A stretch of DNA of 64,000 nucleotides from Morella rubra (Eukaryota; Streptophyta; Magnoliopsida; Fagales; Myricaceae). This document shows positions 49,390 to 58,984 of this stretch, one piece after another (position 1 is the stretch's first letter; each line of letters begins with the position of its first letter). Below the pieces are notes generated by a model, which was given only the letters and a program-made list of their open reading frames with translations, did no database searches and was not told the DNA's origin. Both the position numbers and the translations under genes were made by a program. Location: contig CM025851.1 in the NCBI GenBank assembly GCA_003952965.2, forward strand, positions 18,792,439-18,856,438, given 5' to 3'.

Positions 49390-49902
49390 TATTAGTTGTA
49401 TCAATTCAAAATGAATTAAAAATTCAAATCAGTTCACTCCAACACTCAAGTGCTAATTTCTTTCCTTGTCTTTAGCAATATGTTTAGAGCTGATTTCTTT
49501 CCTTATCTTCAGCTGATTTCTTTTCTTAGCTTCAACAATATGTTTAGTGCTGATGTAATACTCCAAATCTCACTTGGAGTGGGAGAAGAGAATGAATGAG
49601 AGATGATCAAGTCCCACATTGGGACCTTACTAGGTTGAACTAGGCTTTATAATGATCTAAGGAGCTTCAAGAGTAACCTTGACTAGTCCTTTTGAATTCA
49701 AAGCACATATGTGGCCAGTGCTTGTCCTTGAGTCGTTACAGCTGATCTTTCCTTATCTTCATTTTATTTGTTACCTTATAAAGAACTAGTTTTTCTTTTC
49801 AATTAATCTGCTTGTATACTCACAATGTTTATAAATGCAACCATACACTCACGATTACTGGTGTAGTGAGATTTCAATATTTCATCATATTTTCCTTTTC
49901 TA
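49390..49902 (+). repeat. 3' LTR of the old Copia element, interrupted by a small solo LTR
   Basis: The LTR begins TATTAGTTG, probably from TGTTAGTTG, right after the purine tract. It ends TTTTCTA, from TTTTCCA in the 5' copy. After removing the 187-bp insert and its duplication it is about 321 bases, slightly longer than the 5' copy because a CTTTAGCAATATGTTTAG-like block is present twice. Confidence 0.85.
49554..49740. mobile_element. Very small solo LTR (TRIM-like), 187 bp
   Basis: The sequence starts TGTAATACTCC and ends AGTCGTTACA, giving TGTAA/TTACA termini. The pentamer GCTGA is present on both sides (49549-49553 and 49741-49745). Size and ends fit an LTR of a terminal-repeat retrotransposon in miniature. 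It contains TCCCACATTGGGACC, a short imperfect palindrome. It sits inside the Copia 3' LTR, so it is younger than that element. Confidence 0.85.
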
Positions 49903-50197
49903 CTACTTGGCCCCCCACTCAGAGTCACCTCACCATTGGCTCTTTGCATTTACTTGTCAATGTTTCTTCTCGACACTACAAGAAAAAAGACTTTGGGTGA
50001 TAAAAAAATTTGTCACCCAAAGTACAAAATTCGTCACCTAATGTTTTGGGTGACAAAACTGAGTTGTCACTTGGTTTGTCACCTAAAGCCCGTCAGCCAA
50101 AGTTTTGAGTGACGATTTTGATGTTCTGTCACTCGAAACCGCTCTGATATCGACTCTCCGTGAAATACCCAATGAGTGTAACTCTGGTCAAACCCAA

Positions 50198-50383
50198 TTA
50201 TGTATAAATGATCCTCATCTCGTCTACATGTTTGAACAACACATTTTTATATCTCTTACATGGACATCTTATCATTCCACGACTATCTGCATAACTACGG
50301 GCAACACTCATAAAATCCCGAACACCATCACTATACTTTACACTTTTGAGTCTATCAGCCTCATAAATCCAACTTTTATCCAT
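50198..50383 (-). pseudogene. N-terminal transposase-associated domain of a CACTA transposase, truncated
   Basis: The 61-residue frame starts MDKSWIY and contains RGMIRCPCKRYKNVLF, matching the conserved transposase-associated domain found at the start of TNP2-type CACTA transposases. It ends with a stop about 225 bases from the left end of the element. A complete transposase needs many hundred more codons in that direction, so the body has been deleted. The second Cys pair of the usual CPCxxCxN pattern is changed (CPCKRYKN). The remnant fixes the coding strand of the ancestor as minus. Confidence 0.75.
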
Positions 50384-52067
50384 ATTGTTCCTTCAAAGAC
50401 GAAAATATAAACAATAATGCAAACAATAATACAAACAATGATGACATTCACACTCAACTCCATTTCTCCAGGTGATAGGTCCTATCCCATTCAAGTTTAC
50501 AATATCACGTACTGCATGTAATTGACCCGACTATTGTGACTGATGCTTTAGAAATTTCGACAGCATTTCCCCTCAGTCTCCAGATACACGCCTACAACAT
50601 TGAGCATAAACACCCACCATTGAAGGCAAGTGTACAAGCTCAATGCTGAATGTGTATCCGAAAGACAAAAGGAGATTTGCATCGAAATTTCTAAACACAT
50701 CTGTCACAATATCAGATACAATTACGCACATTACGCATATTGTAAACTCAAACTGTCCATAACGTGGACAATTCAAGAATTACACCAGTTCGTTATCCGA
50801 ACTTCGTGTAATTCTTAAACGGGGTCTAAGGCTACTAAATGAATGCATGACATAACAGTTCGGACGTCATAACCGTCGAACCATACATTTCGGACGCCTT
50901 TTGCAAAAGGTCCGGAAAAATAGAGTCCGGACGGTACATGTCCGGACTGCGATTGTCGAACAAGACAGTTCTTCGACGACAGACTCTATTTTCAGCCCAA
51001 ATCATGCAAAATCAACCCAAATCACAAACACTTCAATATAAACACATCACAACCAACCCCAAACTCATTACTATCATTTTAGACCCTAAAATTTCGAAAA
51101 ACACATGCTTTCATATATTAAAATCATGCTTTTCATCCTAAAACAATTCAATTTAAAAACCACTAACCTCAAATGCAATCCAATCAAATTCTAAAAGAGA
51201 TGCTCCTTTCACACCCTCTTCAATGAGATTGGACGCCCAAAATCAGCTCTCCGCTTCTCCTCGTGCTCAAATCTCTCGTTTACTTTGTTTTTCCGTTTTT
51301 CTCCACTGTCTGCGATTCTGTCACTTTCATACGCTTGAATACCGTTCGGACACATCAAAGGAAGTTCGGACGCATACGTGTATTAGTTTTCGAGGGAATT
51401 CATGCCGCCAAAATTTCATAAGCGTCAGCACCACGATCCCGTCTGAACTCCCTCTTACAGTTCAACACACCGTTTTAAAATTCCAAACGACAGCGTACCT
51501 CATTAACAAGACGTTCGGACTAAATACCAAGAAATAGCATTGATAATAAACAACCACGTCCGGATGTTATAAAAAGAGTCCGAACGGTGTTCAATTTTTA
51601 AGCGTCCAACCGTATAAAAAAGTGTTCGGACGGTTTGTTTTGTATAATACGACACCGTTCGAGCTTACATTAAACAGCCGGACGGAGACATTAACGTCCG
51701 AACGGTTTTGGACGATTTTGATATTTTTTTTCATTTTTTAATTAACTTTATTAGCAGTTTTAAATAACCAAAGTTAGTTAATAATGTAAATAATCTTAAG
51801 TGGATTAAGTTCTAATATCAATACTTTTTTGAATGAGTGTACCGAAATTAGAAACGTAACATTAATTAACATATTGTATTAAGTTCTAATAAATACAATA
51901 ACATAACTGAATGACATAAATATATCAAGTATCGTCAAAACATAATATGAACAAAAACATCAAATAAAATCAATACATGTCCACAAAACATAATATAAAA
52001 GTAAATGTCCTCAAAACATAATAAAAAAATAAACGTGACAATAAAAGTAAATAAATGTTGACTACTG

Positions 52068-52095
52068 CTCATCATCATCATCATCATCATCATCC
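52068..52095. repeat. CAT/ATC trinucleotide repeat
   Basis: Nine to ten copies of a CAT-type triplet occur at about 52068-52093. Read on the minus strand in the frame of the decayed ORF tail they would encode a run of Asp residues. Confidence 0.9.
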
Positions 52096-52283
52096 GTGAG
52101 TTTTAGAATGTGACGGACGTGACGAAGGTGCTCCTCTATCAGCACGACCCGCTCAGTCAAGGGAAGAGCTCTGCACCGGTTGCCACGCCCTTCAGAACCT
52201 CTTTAAGCGCAGCGACCTCCTTCTTCCACCCAATGTCCATGTCGGCGACCTTCTACTCCAAAGCCGTCAGACGACGACTGATA

Positions 52284-53295
52284 TCACTGACCATGCAATG
52301 GGTGGGCTGCAAGACCGATTCCATCCGCTGAGACAGCTCCGTCATCATATCGTCCATCCAACTCGCCGCTGTGCCCCAAGTCCTGAGTCGAGCTCTGCCC
52401 AGGATCCTCCCCCTCCATTGCCTCCTCAGGTTGCTCCTGTCGTCTTACTCTAGCAACCCGAGCGGCTTGCAGCACTCGGCGTGTCTGGGCAATCGATTTG
52501 GAGAGCGTGGTCTTGTTGATCGACCCAAGTGGAAGCGCCCTCGGCTCGTCACCACTCTCGGGTACCATCATGGCGTGCAGGAACTGGGTCAGAAGAATCC
52601 CATGCGGCAATGAAATCGTAGCATCAGTCTTCAAGGCCTCTGCACGAATGGACAGGTAGATGTATGATGCTATATCAATAGGTAGCCCCCGTACAACTGC
52701 CAGGTACAGGAACTCGGCCCGACTATAAGACAGCTCTGTGGTGTGCTTCTTCGGGTCGATGGAGGAGCATAGGATCAGATGCATGATCCGCCAAAAAGGA
52801 AGCAGCTGCCCGTGTACCATATAGGCTCCCTCCAAAATCGTTGTATCATCGCCCAGCATGGTCCGGAATACCTCGGCCTTAGTAGGCCGCCCTTCCTCGC
52901 TCATTGGCAGGTTTGGGAACGCTGTCAAATCTCTCTCGTACCCCAAGAAATTCGCCAGCTCGTCGGGCGAGAATATGATCGGAACGTTACGGACAGTGAC
53001 CTCCATACTAGGCTCCTCGAGGTCCCTCGCCCGTAATATAGAGCAATAAAACTCCCGCACCATATTCTTTGATGCATAGCCGGTCCTTGGATTAACGGAA
53101 GCCAACCTAACCCTCCACCACCTCCGGAAGCGTCCGACCCTCAAATGTGAGATCGTTAAAGTCTGCCAACTTGATATCCCGCTCGACAACAATCGAGCGA
53201 GACATAATGATCGTTGTATGCTGCTCCACCGTTAAAGCTCGAGCGGAAGATTGCTCGTCATCAGCCTGGCTACTGGTACGTGAACGCTTACTCAT
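52284..53295 (-). CDS. Putative plant transposon protein carried by the CACTA element (frameshifted)
   Basis: The ATG at 53295 opens a hydrophilic N-terminus (MSKRSRTSSQADDEQSS). After about 60 codons the frame shifts near 53110-53130 into the long open piece that runs to 52284. That piece includes NMVREFYCSILRARDLEE, then IFSPDELANFLGY, matching the layout of the family annotated as putative plant transposon protein (Pfam PF20167, from memory). The C-terminal quarter is charged and would be followed, after another frameshift near 52370, by a decayed coiled-coil tail down to about 52070. The role of the family in transposition is unknown. The protein is on the same strand as the transposase remnant. 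It may be functional only if the N-terminal shift is an intron or error. Confidence 0.6.
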
Positions 53296-54898
53296 TTTTT
53301 CAGAATCTACACAAAACAGCGTTCGCACGGTTAGAGATACGTCCAACCAAAATAACACGTCCAAACACTTTGGATAACCATCCGAGCATAGTTCACACAG
53401 TTGAATATTCGTCCAAACAACGTTCGACGGTTGGACTGTCCGAACAGCTTTGGATATCGTCCAAACTTCAAGCAGATAAAAAACTATTTAAATTTAACAT
53501 TAAATCGTCCGGACTGCATTGAAAAAGTGTCTGGATACAATCAAAACGACAACGTATACCACCGAGTCTGAACGGCTAAATAACGTGTCCGGACAACTAA
53601 AGAACGCGTCCAGACGACTAAATAAAGTGTCAGGACGCTTTCTGGAGGACGACCGAGTTAACTCAGCCATGGCAGCGTCCCTCCCCCTCCCCACACGCCC
53701 AAAAATACAACCAAAACACAAACTAATACACTTAAAACAAACCTAACACTTAACACAATCAATTTCTACGTAAAAATCAATTAAAAAACACAATGTACTA
53801 TGCAAAAAATGGAATTGAAATTCTATACGTAAAAGTATAAAAAAAATGAAATTTTTACCATTAAAATCTTGTTAAAAGTAAGCAAAATATACCTGATGTG
53901 ATTAGATCCACGAAAGAGTGATATTTCGTCAAGATTTGTGAAGAAAAAACTTGAGTTTTGAGAGATTTTTTAAGGAGAAACGGTTCGGTATTTGTGAAAA
54001 TGACGAACTGTCGACTTATGAAAATACGTCGCTAGCGTCCGGACACCAAACATGCCGTCCGGACTCTTTTCTGCACACGTGGCCCAATCAACGTACTTCG
54101 TATTAAATGTCAAAATTTAAACCGTTTAAAACCGTTCGGCACAATAAACACGTCCGGACGTTTTATCACAGTGTGCGAACGTCGTTCAGCTGAATTTACG
54201 CGATGTGGAAGCGCACGTTTGGCTGAATAAACGGCGAATATCGTCCGGACGTCTATAACTCGTGCGGACGGTGACAGCCGTTTTCAACTTTCATATAACG
54301 TAAACACGTGTACGCCATGCGACGGTTTCAGGAAAGTCCGGACGGTTAAATCAACGCCTACCTCATTTACTCTCAATTGCGATATGGGAGTCCGGACTCT
54401 CTTAGACACCGTCCGAATGTCTAGCAGATTTATTTTGCATGTTAAATTCACTAAATTTACTTTACTTCACAAAACCTAATTTATTTAAATGATTTAATTT
54501 ATAAATAATCATTCAATTTAACGCAATGTATTTTGGCACAAATATTTAACTTTATTTATTTATTTTGAACACATAAAAAAATATATATATAGTTAGGCAT
54601 ACTTTTATATTAAATATCCGTTATAACTAATCACCAATTTAATTGTAATTGCAAGCTAATTAGTCTAACCGTTACAATCTAATTACACTAACCGTTCCGT
54701 TAGTGTAATCACCCATTTAATTTTACTAATTATCCGTTTAAATTGTAATAAATTTAATCTAGTGAAAAAACATAATTAATATAAATATCAAAAATAATCC
54801 AAATACCGAACGAAAAACACAATCATAATGTCTAGTACAAGCCAGAAACGGTCCTTCAAACGATAAATAAATAATAGTGATAAAGCATAAACAGAAGA

Positions 54899-55294
54899 CT
54901 AGTCCAAATCACGAGCTACCTCTGGCTCGTCCAAATCTTGTCCGAGGGCATCACGAACATGCGCCAAATGCTCCTCCATATTATCCACCCGTCTGACGAG
55001 TGTCTGCAGTTGTACCGGAACGGTATGGACAGACTGGGACAACTGAGACAATTGTTCTCTAATCCTTATTATTTCCATCCGCATAATATTCAGCTCTTCC
55101 GTTATAGCCCTATCCGTTAGAGCAAGTTTGGTCTCCAGACCGGTCAAGCGACATTGGAGCTCCATGCACAACGAATGCGTCGGCTGCACTATCGCCCGAA
55201 TACTCTTGTTTAACTCCGCTAAATAGGCGTCTGCCCAAGCTGGTCGCTCTGTTTGTCCCTCGACATTGGTGATACTTCTCCCAGAGCGTTCCAT
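54899..55294 (-). CDS. Coiled-coil ORF, 131 aa, partial copy of the transposon protein's tail
   Basis: The ATG at 55294 (MERSGRSITNVEGQ) opens 131 codons. From about residue 25 on it is amphipathic and likely coiled coil (LAELNKS ... RIREQLSQLSQSVHTV ... RRVDNMEEHLAHVRDAL), ending in an acidic tail. Segments match the decayed tail of the ORF at 52284-53295: VQPTHSL here against LQPTHCM there, and MEEHLAHVRDAL against a like-placed IEEHLRHVRHIL. The two therefore appear to be copies of one module within the element. A longer reading upstream would add 19 residues but starts in motif-rich DNA, so I prefer the inner ATG. Confidence 0.6.
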   Translation of the reverse strand: MERSGRSITNVEGQTERPAWADAYLAELNKSIRAIVQPTHSLCMELQCRLTGLETKLALTDRAITEELNIMRMEIIRIREQLSQLSQSVHTVPVQLQTLVRRVDNMEEHLAHVRDALGQDLDEPEVARDLD

Positions 55295-56395
55295 GGTGAA
55301 CCTAGCAAAAACCGTCCGAACATCAGCATAAACCGTTCGCACGAACATCAAACTACGTCGTTTAAATTTTAGAGCATCCGAATGTACAATGACATAATGT
55401 CCGGACGTTCAAGAAAACTTTCGGACGGTGTAAAAAGACGTCCGAACGTGTTTCGATGAACACCAGCAAAACAGCCTAATTTGATAGACACAAACAACAC
55501 AACAAACTAAACAACGGACGGTATTTAATCGAAATGCATGAAATTGAGAAGCAAATTCATGAAGGAAGTTTTACCTGAAGTTCCTTGAGAGATCTCAAAT
55601 GGATAGTGAAAACGTTTGAGAGAAGTGAGTGAGTTTGTGATTTTGACAAAGTCTGGCAGTTTTAATGTGCCCAGTACCTGTCCGAACTCTGTAGATTCGA
55701 GTTCGGACGCTTCTTAGTGGTTATATTCACACGTGACCCTATCAAATTTAACGTCATTAAAATGCCCAATTCGAAAAGGTTCTAGAACTTATACAGTCCG
55801 GACGCTATTTATGGGTCCGGACGGTATCGATGTCACGGGTCTGAAGTTTTGCAACGTGGAACCACACAATTCTCGGAAGAAGCATTTATAATTGTGCGGA
55901 CCTTTTTTGTCCCGTCCGGACGTGATTATTTTTTTGTTAGAACGCTGTTGACAACGTCCGGACTGAATAGAGTGTTCATGACGATTTTTAATTTGTCACT
56001 CTATCCTGAAGATTATTATTCGTTAGGTATGTACGTTCGGACGTTATATAAAACAAGTCTGGACGGGAGTGTAAAAATTGTGACGATTCTAATTGTCACT
56101 CAATTACGACGATTTGGAATTTGTCACCCAGCAGCGAGTCCGAACGGTTTCTTGTTGTCCGGACGGTCTTTTGTTTTTGTGACGATTTTTATCGTCACTC
56201 ATTCGCGATGCGTGTATGTCGTCACACCAGAAATACGTCCGAACGGGTTTTTGGCCGGTCTGGACGGTTTTGGCGCTCCTTGATGGTTTTGGGTGACGAA
56301 ATTAATATTTTGTCATAGAAAGTTCACTTTAGGTGACAAAATTTGGTTTGACACCCAAAATTTTGTCACCTAAAACTAAATTTCTTGTAGTGCGA

Positions 56396-56760
56396 CAACT
56401 AATGTTTGCAATTTTATCCTAATTCCTTCATATTGCGGACAATATAACAATGCTAGAAAGATATTCATGGTTTATGTATGTGTATATCACTTAGCTAATA
56501 ATTATCATTTATTTATAATGCTCTAAACCAAAACTCCAAACGGAAAAGGTTCCGTTTGAAAATAGGACTTACCCTCCTTACAATAATTCCCCCAAGTCAT
56601 AATATCCAAGAAAATTAATTTAAGATTAATAAAAAATATGAAATTCAAGAGCCAGAAATAAAAAATGTCCAAAACATATCAATTCCCAAAATCTCAAAAG
56701 GCTAAAATAATACTTGCATATCCAAAATATTCCAACAAACCCAAAGAAGAGTATGACAAC
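56396..56760. other. Spacer right of the CACTA element; nothing seen
   Basis: AT-rich DNA without a supported frame or repeat. Confidence 0.4.
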
Positions 56761-57240
56761 CACTCCAACAAATTTGTTATTTAGCGACAAAATTTTCAGT
56801 GGCAAACCTACATGGCGTTTGGTTATAAAATTTTAGTAAAATTTTATGTTGGTATTAAAAAAGAGATGTATTGGAATTGGTGAATGAGTGATAAAAGTAA
56901 AAAGTTTTTGTTAAAATTTTACAATCCAAAGGCTATGCTAATTTCATTGCTAAAAACATATTTTTAGGAACAAAATTTTTTTTAATCTTTTAGCGACAAA
57001 CACATATTCGTCGTTGAAAAGTTAAAACACATGTTTTCTCAACGAAACTGACTTCCGTCGCTAACAGTCCATCTTCCGCGAAGATATGTTTTCGTGGTTA
57101 AAGACTTAGTCACTAAAAAGCGTCTTTTAGTGACGAAAAATTTTCATTGCAAAAAGTGGGAAGACTTGTATTCGAATGATAATATCAGGTTAGAACAAAT
57201 ATTAGTGGCGAAAGTTACCAAATCGTCACTGAATAGATGA
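56761..57240. mobile_element. CACTA-like remnant with TTTAGYGACRAA repeats
   Basis: The left end CACTCCAACAAATTTG resembles a worn CACTA terminus. TTAGCGACAAA and TTAGTGACGAAAA strings recur at 56780, 56989 and 57115, with TCGTCGCTAAC-like forms on the other strand. Such repeats are common at the ends of plant CACTA elements. I could not find a right end or a duplication. A small inverted-repeat element lies inside. Confidence 0.35.
56813..56935. mobile_element. Tiny MITE, about 123 bp
   Basis: Left terminus TGGCGTTTGGTTATAAAATTTTA pairs with the right terminus, which reads TAGCCTTTGGATTGTAAAATTT on the minus strand. The two arms are about 23 bases each and nearly complementary. The duplication is not clear. 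It is inserted in the CACTA-like remnant. Confidence 0.6.
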
Positions 57241-58473
57241 AATCTGGTTCGAACAATATTGGTCGTTCGAATAAAGATTTTTGAAAGGATAAAAGAAAAC
57301 GACAATTACAATTTGGGCGTGAGTCCCAGATGAGTAGTCTAATTTCCACGGGATATGCTCAAATTTGGGCCTTTTGTGTTCTTTTCCAAATCTTCACGCC
57401 GTTGAATTTTTAGCAACTGTTAGGGCAAAGCACTTCTATCTCTTCTCTCTTTCTCACTGTCGTCTATCATTTGCTCCCATTTTCTCTCTCACCTACAGCC
57501 GACCACTTCAGCTAAGCCTTTCCATGGTGAAGTTGATGCATTGTCAGGGAATGCGCTCGAGGGGACAGACGAGCATCGTCTTGTCGATGAGGAATCTTGT
57601 CCCCCAAGTTGACGCTGCCAAAAGGGACTGGAGAAAAGAGTTGTTGCCGGCGGAGTAAGGTTGGTTAGGGCTTTCAAGAGAGGTTAGTAGTGTCTATTCT
57701 GTTTTTTTTTCCGCTATTGATTTTTTTTGAGTTAAGACTGATTATAGTTGTTTTTTAGCGTTGATTTTTTTTCCTTTTTAGTTGTCAGATTTTTTTGAGG
57801 TGACTTGTCAGTAATTTTTGATTTTTCACAATTTTAGAGGCAATAGAGAGTGCTATTCATAAAAGATTTGAGTTTTCTTTTCTATTCTCACATTTTCGGT
57901 TCCTAGAAAGTAATGGGAAAGCCTTATAGCAATAAAAACAGAATTCTCTATTCATTTGAGTTTTCCGTTTTAGCTATTTAGAAGTCCAATTTCTTTCACA
58001 TCTTCTCACGATTAATTTATGATTTTCTAAAATAATGACTAAGAGTTCTTTTCCCTTCACTTTCTAGGGAACCAAGCGATGTCTAAGGGTGCCTAATTTT
58101 CTTAGTGATTTGAGAAGCTTCTTCCATTTGAACTCGAGTGTACGTGTTAGAATGACGTCTCTTACTAATGTTGGAATGCCGTTCTCGAACAAATCCGCAT
58201 ACCCTTGTTGGAACAATTACGAATAGGTCTGTTTACCTTCGTTGGAATGTGTGCGATCGGTATAAAAAACTTTGTTGTGAACTATTAGATAACGTTAGAA
58301 TAGTATAGAACGAGACAAATCAATTATTTTTCGTTCAAATGGCAAGGAACAACAAAACCCAATGCCATCTTAATGTTGTTCAAACGATATCTTTTGAGAC
58401 AGAATCCATTAAACGTGACAATCAGGGGCGACTCTAGTTATAGGCATGGTAGGCAGTTGTCTAAAGTCCCCAA
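57241..58473. other. Spacer with a possible degenerate coding trace
   Basis: A 97-codon frame at 57365-57658 on the + strand is more GC-rich at its end than its surroundings but shows no domain I know. It is not called as a gene. A T-rich stretch follows (57700-57800). Confidence 0.35.
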
Positions 58474-58984
58474 TTAATTACAATTTCTTCCCTTAAACTA
58501 TCACTCGATTCTCAAATAACCTCACAAACTTTAACTCATTACAACTCACTCGTATAACTATACTTCTCTTTGCGATTTAATCCTTCAACCGACTGAAATT
58601 GTTATATTGAACGGTTTCTATCCCATGTGACCTTTTCCGTACTTGAAATTACAGTTTTACTTTCATTTTAGTTCTCTTCAGTCTTTTTACAATATTTCTA
58701 GCAATTCGTAGAGCAAAAAAATAATATGTACATGATTTTTTTTACTAAAAAAAAAAAAAAGATGACCCACTTATAATCGAATTGGTCAAATTTTTCTTTT
58801 CAAATAAGAAGAAGGTTACGTGTCGTTTAAGTGGGATAGAAACCGTTCGATATAATAACTTTAGTAGGTTGCAGGATGAAATTACAACGAGAAATATAGT
58901 TTGTGGGGGCAAGTTGCAACAAGTTAAAATTTGTAGGGGTATTTGAGAATCGGATGATAGTTTAAAGACAGAAATTGTAATTAA
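58474..58984. mobile_element. Foldback element with about 160-bp inverted arms (long-TIR MITE)
   Basis: The left arm (58474-58632) and right arm (58814-58984) are imperfect reverse complements. Matching blocks include TTAATTACAATTTCT at the outside, then GATTCTCAAATA, and GAACGGTTTCTATCCCA near the inside. The spacer of about 180 bases is AT-rich. Long arms and no coding capacity fit a foldback or Mutator-like MITE. The target duplication was not established. The transcript would form a long hairpin. Confidence 0.8.

Larger units (their letters stand above)
20457..49902 (+). mobile_element. Old Copia LTR retrotransposon, expanded to about 29 kb by nested insertions
   Basis: Outer boundaries are two related LTRs: a 5' LTR ending TTTTCCA at 20740 and a 3' LTR ending at 49902. 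A Copia-type primer binding site, TGGTATCAGAGC, follows the 5' LTR. A purine tract, GAAGGAGGA, precedes the 3' LTR. Between them, in order, are gag, a protease and pre-integrase region, the integrase start, and the RNase H end, all on the + strand. The LTRs have diverged clearly and pol lacks its reverse-transcriptase core, so the element is old and dead. Removing the inserts leaves a few kilobases of Copia sequence. I could not match a target-site duplication at the outer ends, and the 5' LTR start (20457) is approximate. Confidence 0.8.
50860..56280. repeat. Dispersed array of TCCGGACGG-type motifs in the CACTA element
   Basis: More than forty copies of GTCCGGACGG or close variants (GTTCGGACGG, GTCCGAACGG, GTCTGGACGG) are scattered at 50860-51715, 53300-54420 and 55310-56280, in both orientations. 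The perfect form CCGTCCGGACGG is its own reverse complement. They are nearly absent from the ORF at 52284-53295 and its downstream tail. Spacing is irregular, often 15-60 bases. Short recurring motifs near CACTA ends are normally binding sites for the element's DNA-binding protein, but this distribution through the whole non-coding interior is unusual. Confidence 0.9.
49974..56392. mobile_element. CACTA DNA transposon, 6.4 kb, with motif-dense interior
   Basis: Both ends read CACTACAAGAAA (right end on the minus strand), and the 3-bp duplication CGA is perfect (49971-49973 and 56393-56395). GTCACC/GGTGAC-type subterminal repeats, such as TTTGTCACCCAAAG and TTTTGTCACCTAAA, fill about 130 bases at the left and 110 at the right. 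The interior has an N-terminal transposase fragment, a putative plant-transposon-protein ORF and a coiled-coil ORF, all on the minus strand. No TNP2 catalytic domain is present, so it depends on another element for movement. Clean ends suggest a fairly young insertion, 71 bases past the Copia 3' LTR. Confidence 0.95.

Noticed and set aside
20457..49902. Two separate Copia elements instead of one
   Set aside because: Gag and early pol are only on the left and late pol only on the right, and the pol frame joins exactly across the CACTA. One interrupted element is simpler, although the lack of an outer duplication leaves some doubt.
52371..53377. Several plus-strand frames of 63-85 codons opposite the transposon-protein ORF
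   Set aside because: They lie antisense to a recognisable protein and show no motif.
55849..56283. 144-codon open frame on the + strand at the right end of the 6.4-kb CACTA
   Set aside because: It runs through the TCCGGACGG motif array and its peptide repeats VRT-type strings generated by that DNA motif. The real ORFs of the element are on the other strand.
57365..57658. 97-codon frame with GC-rich 3' part
   Set aside because: No domain, no splice partner and no supporting context. Possibly a trace of an old element.
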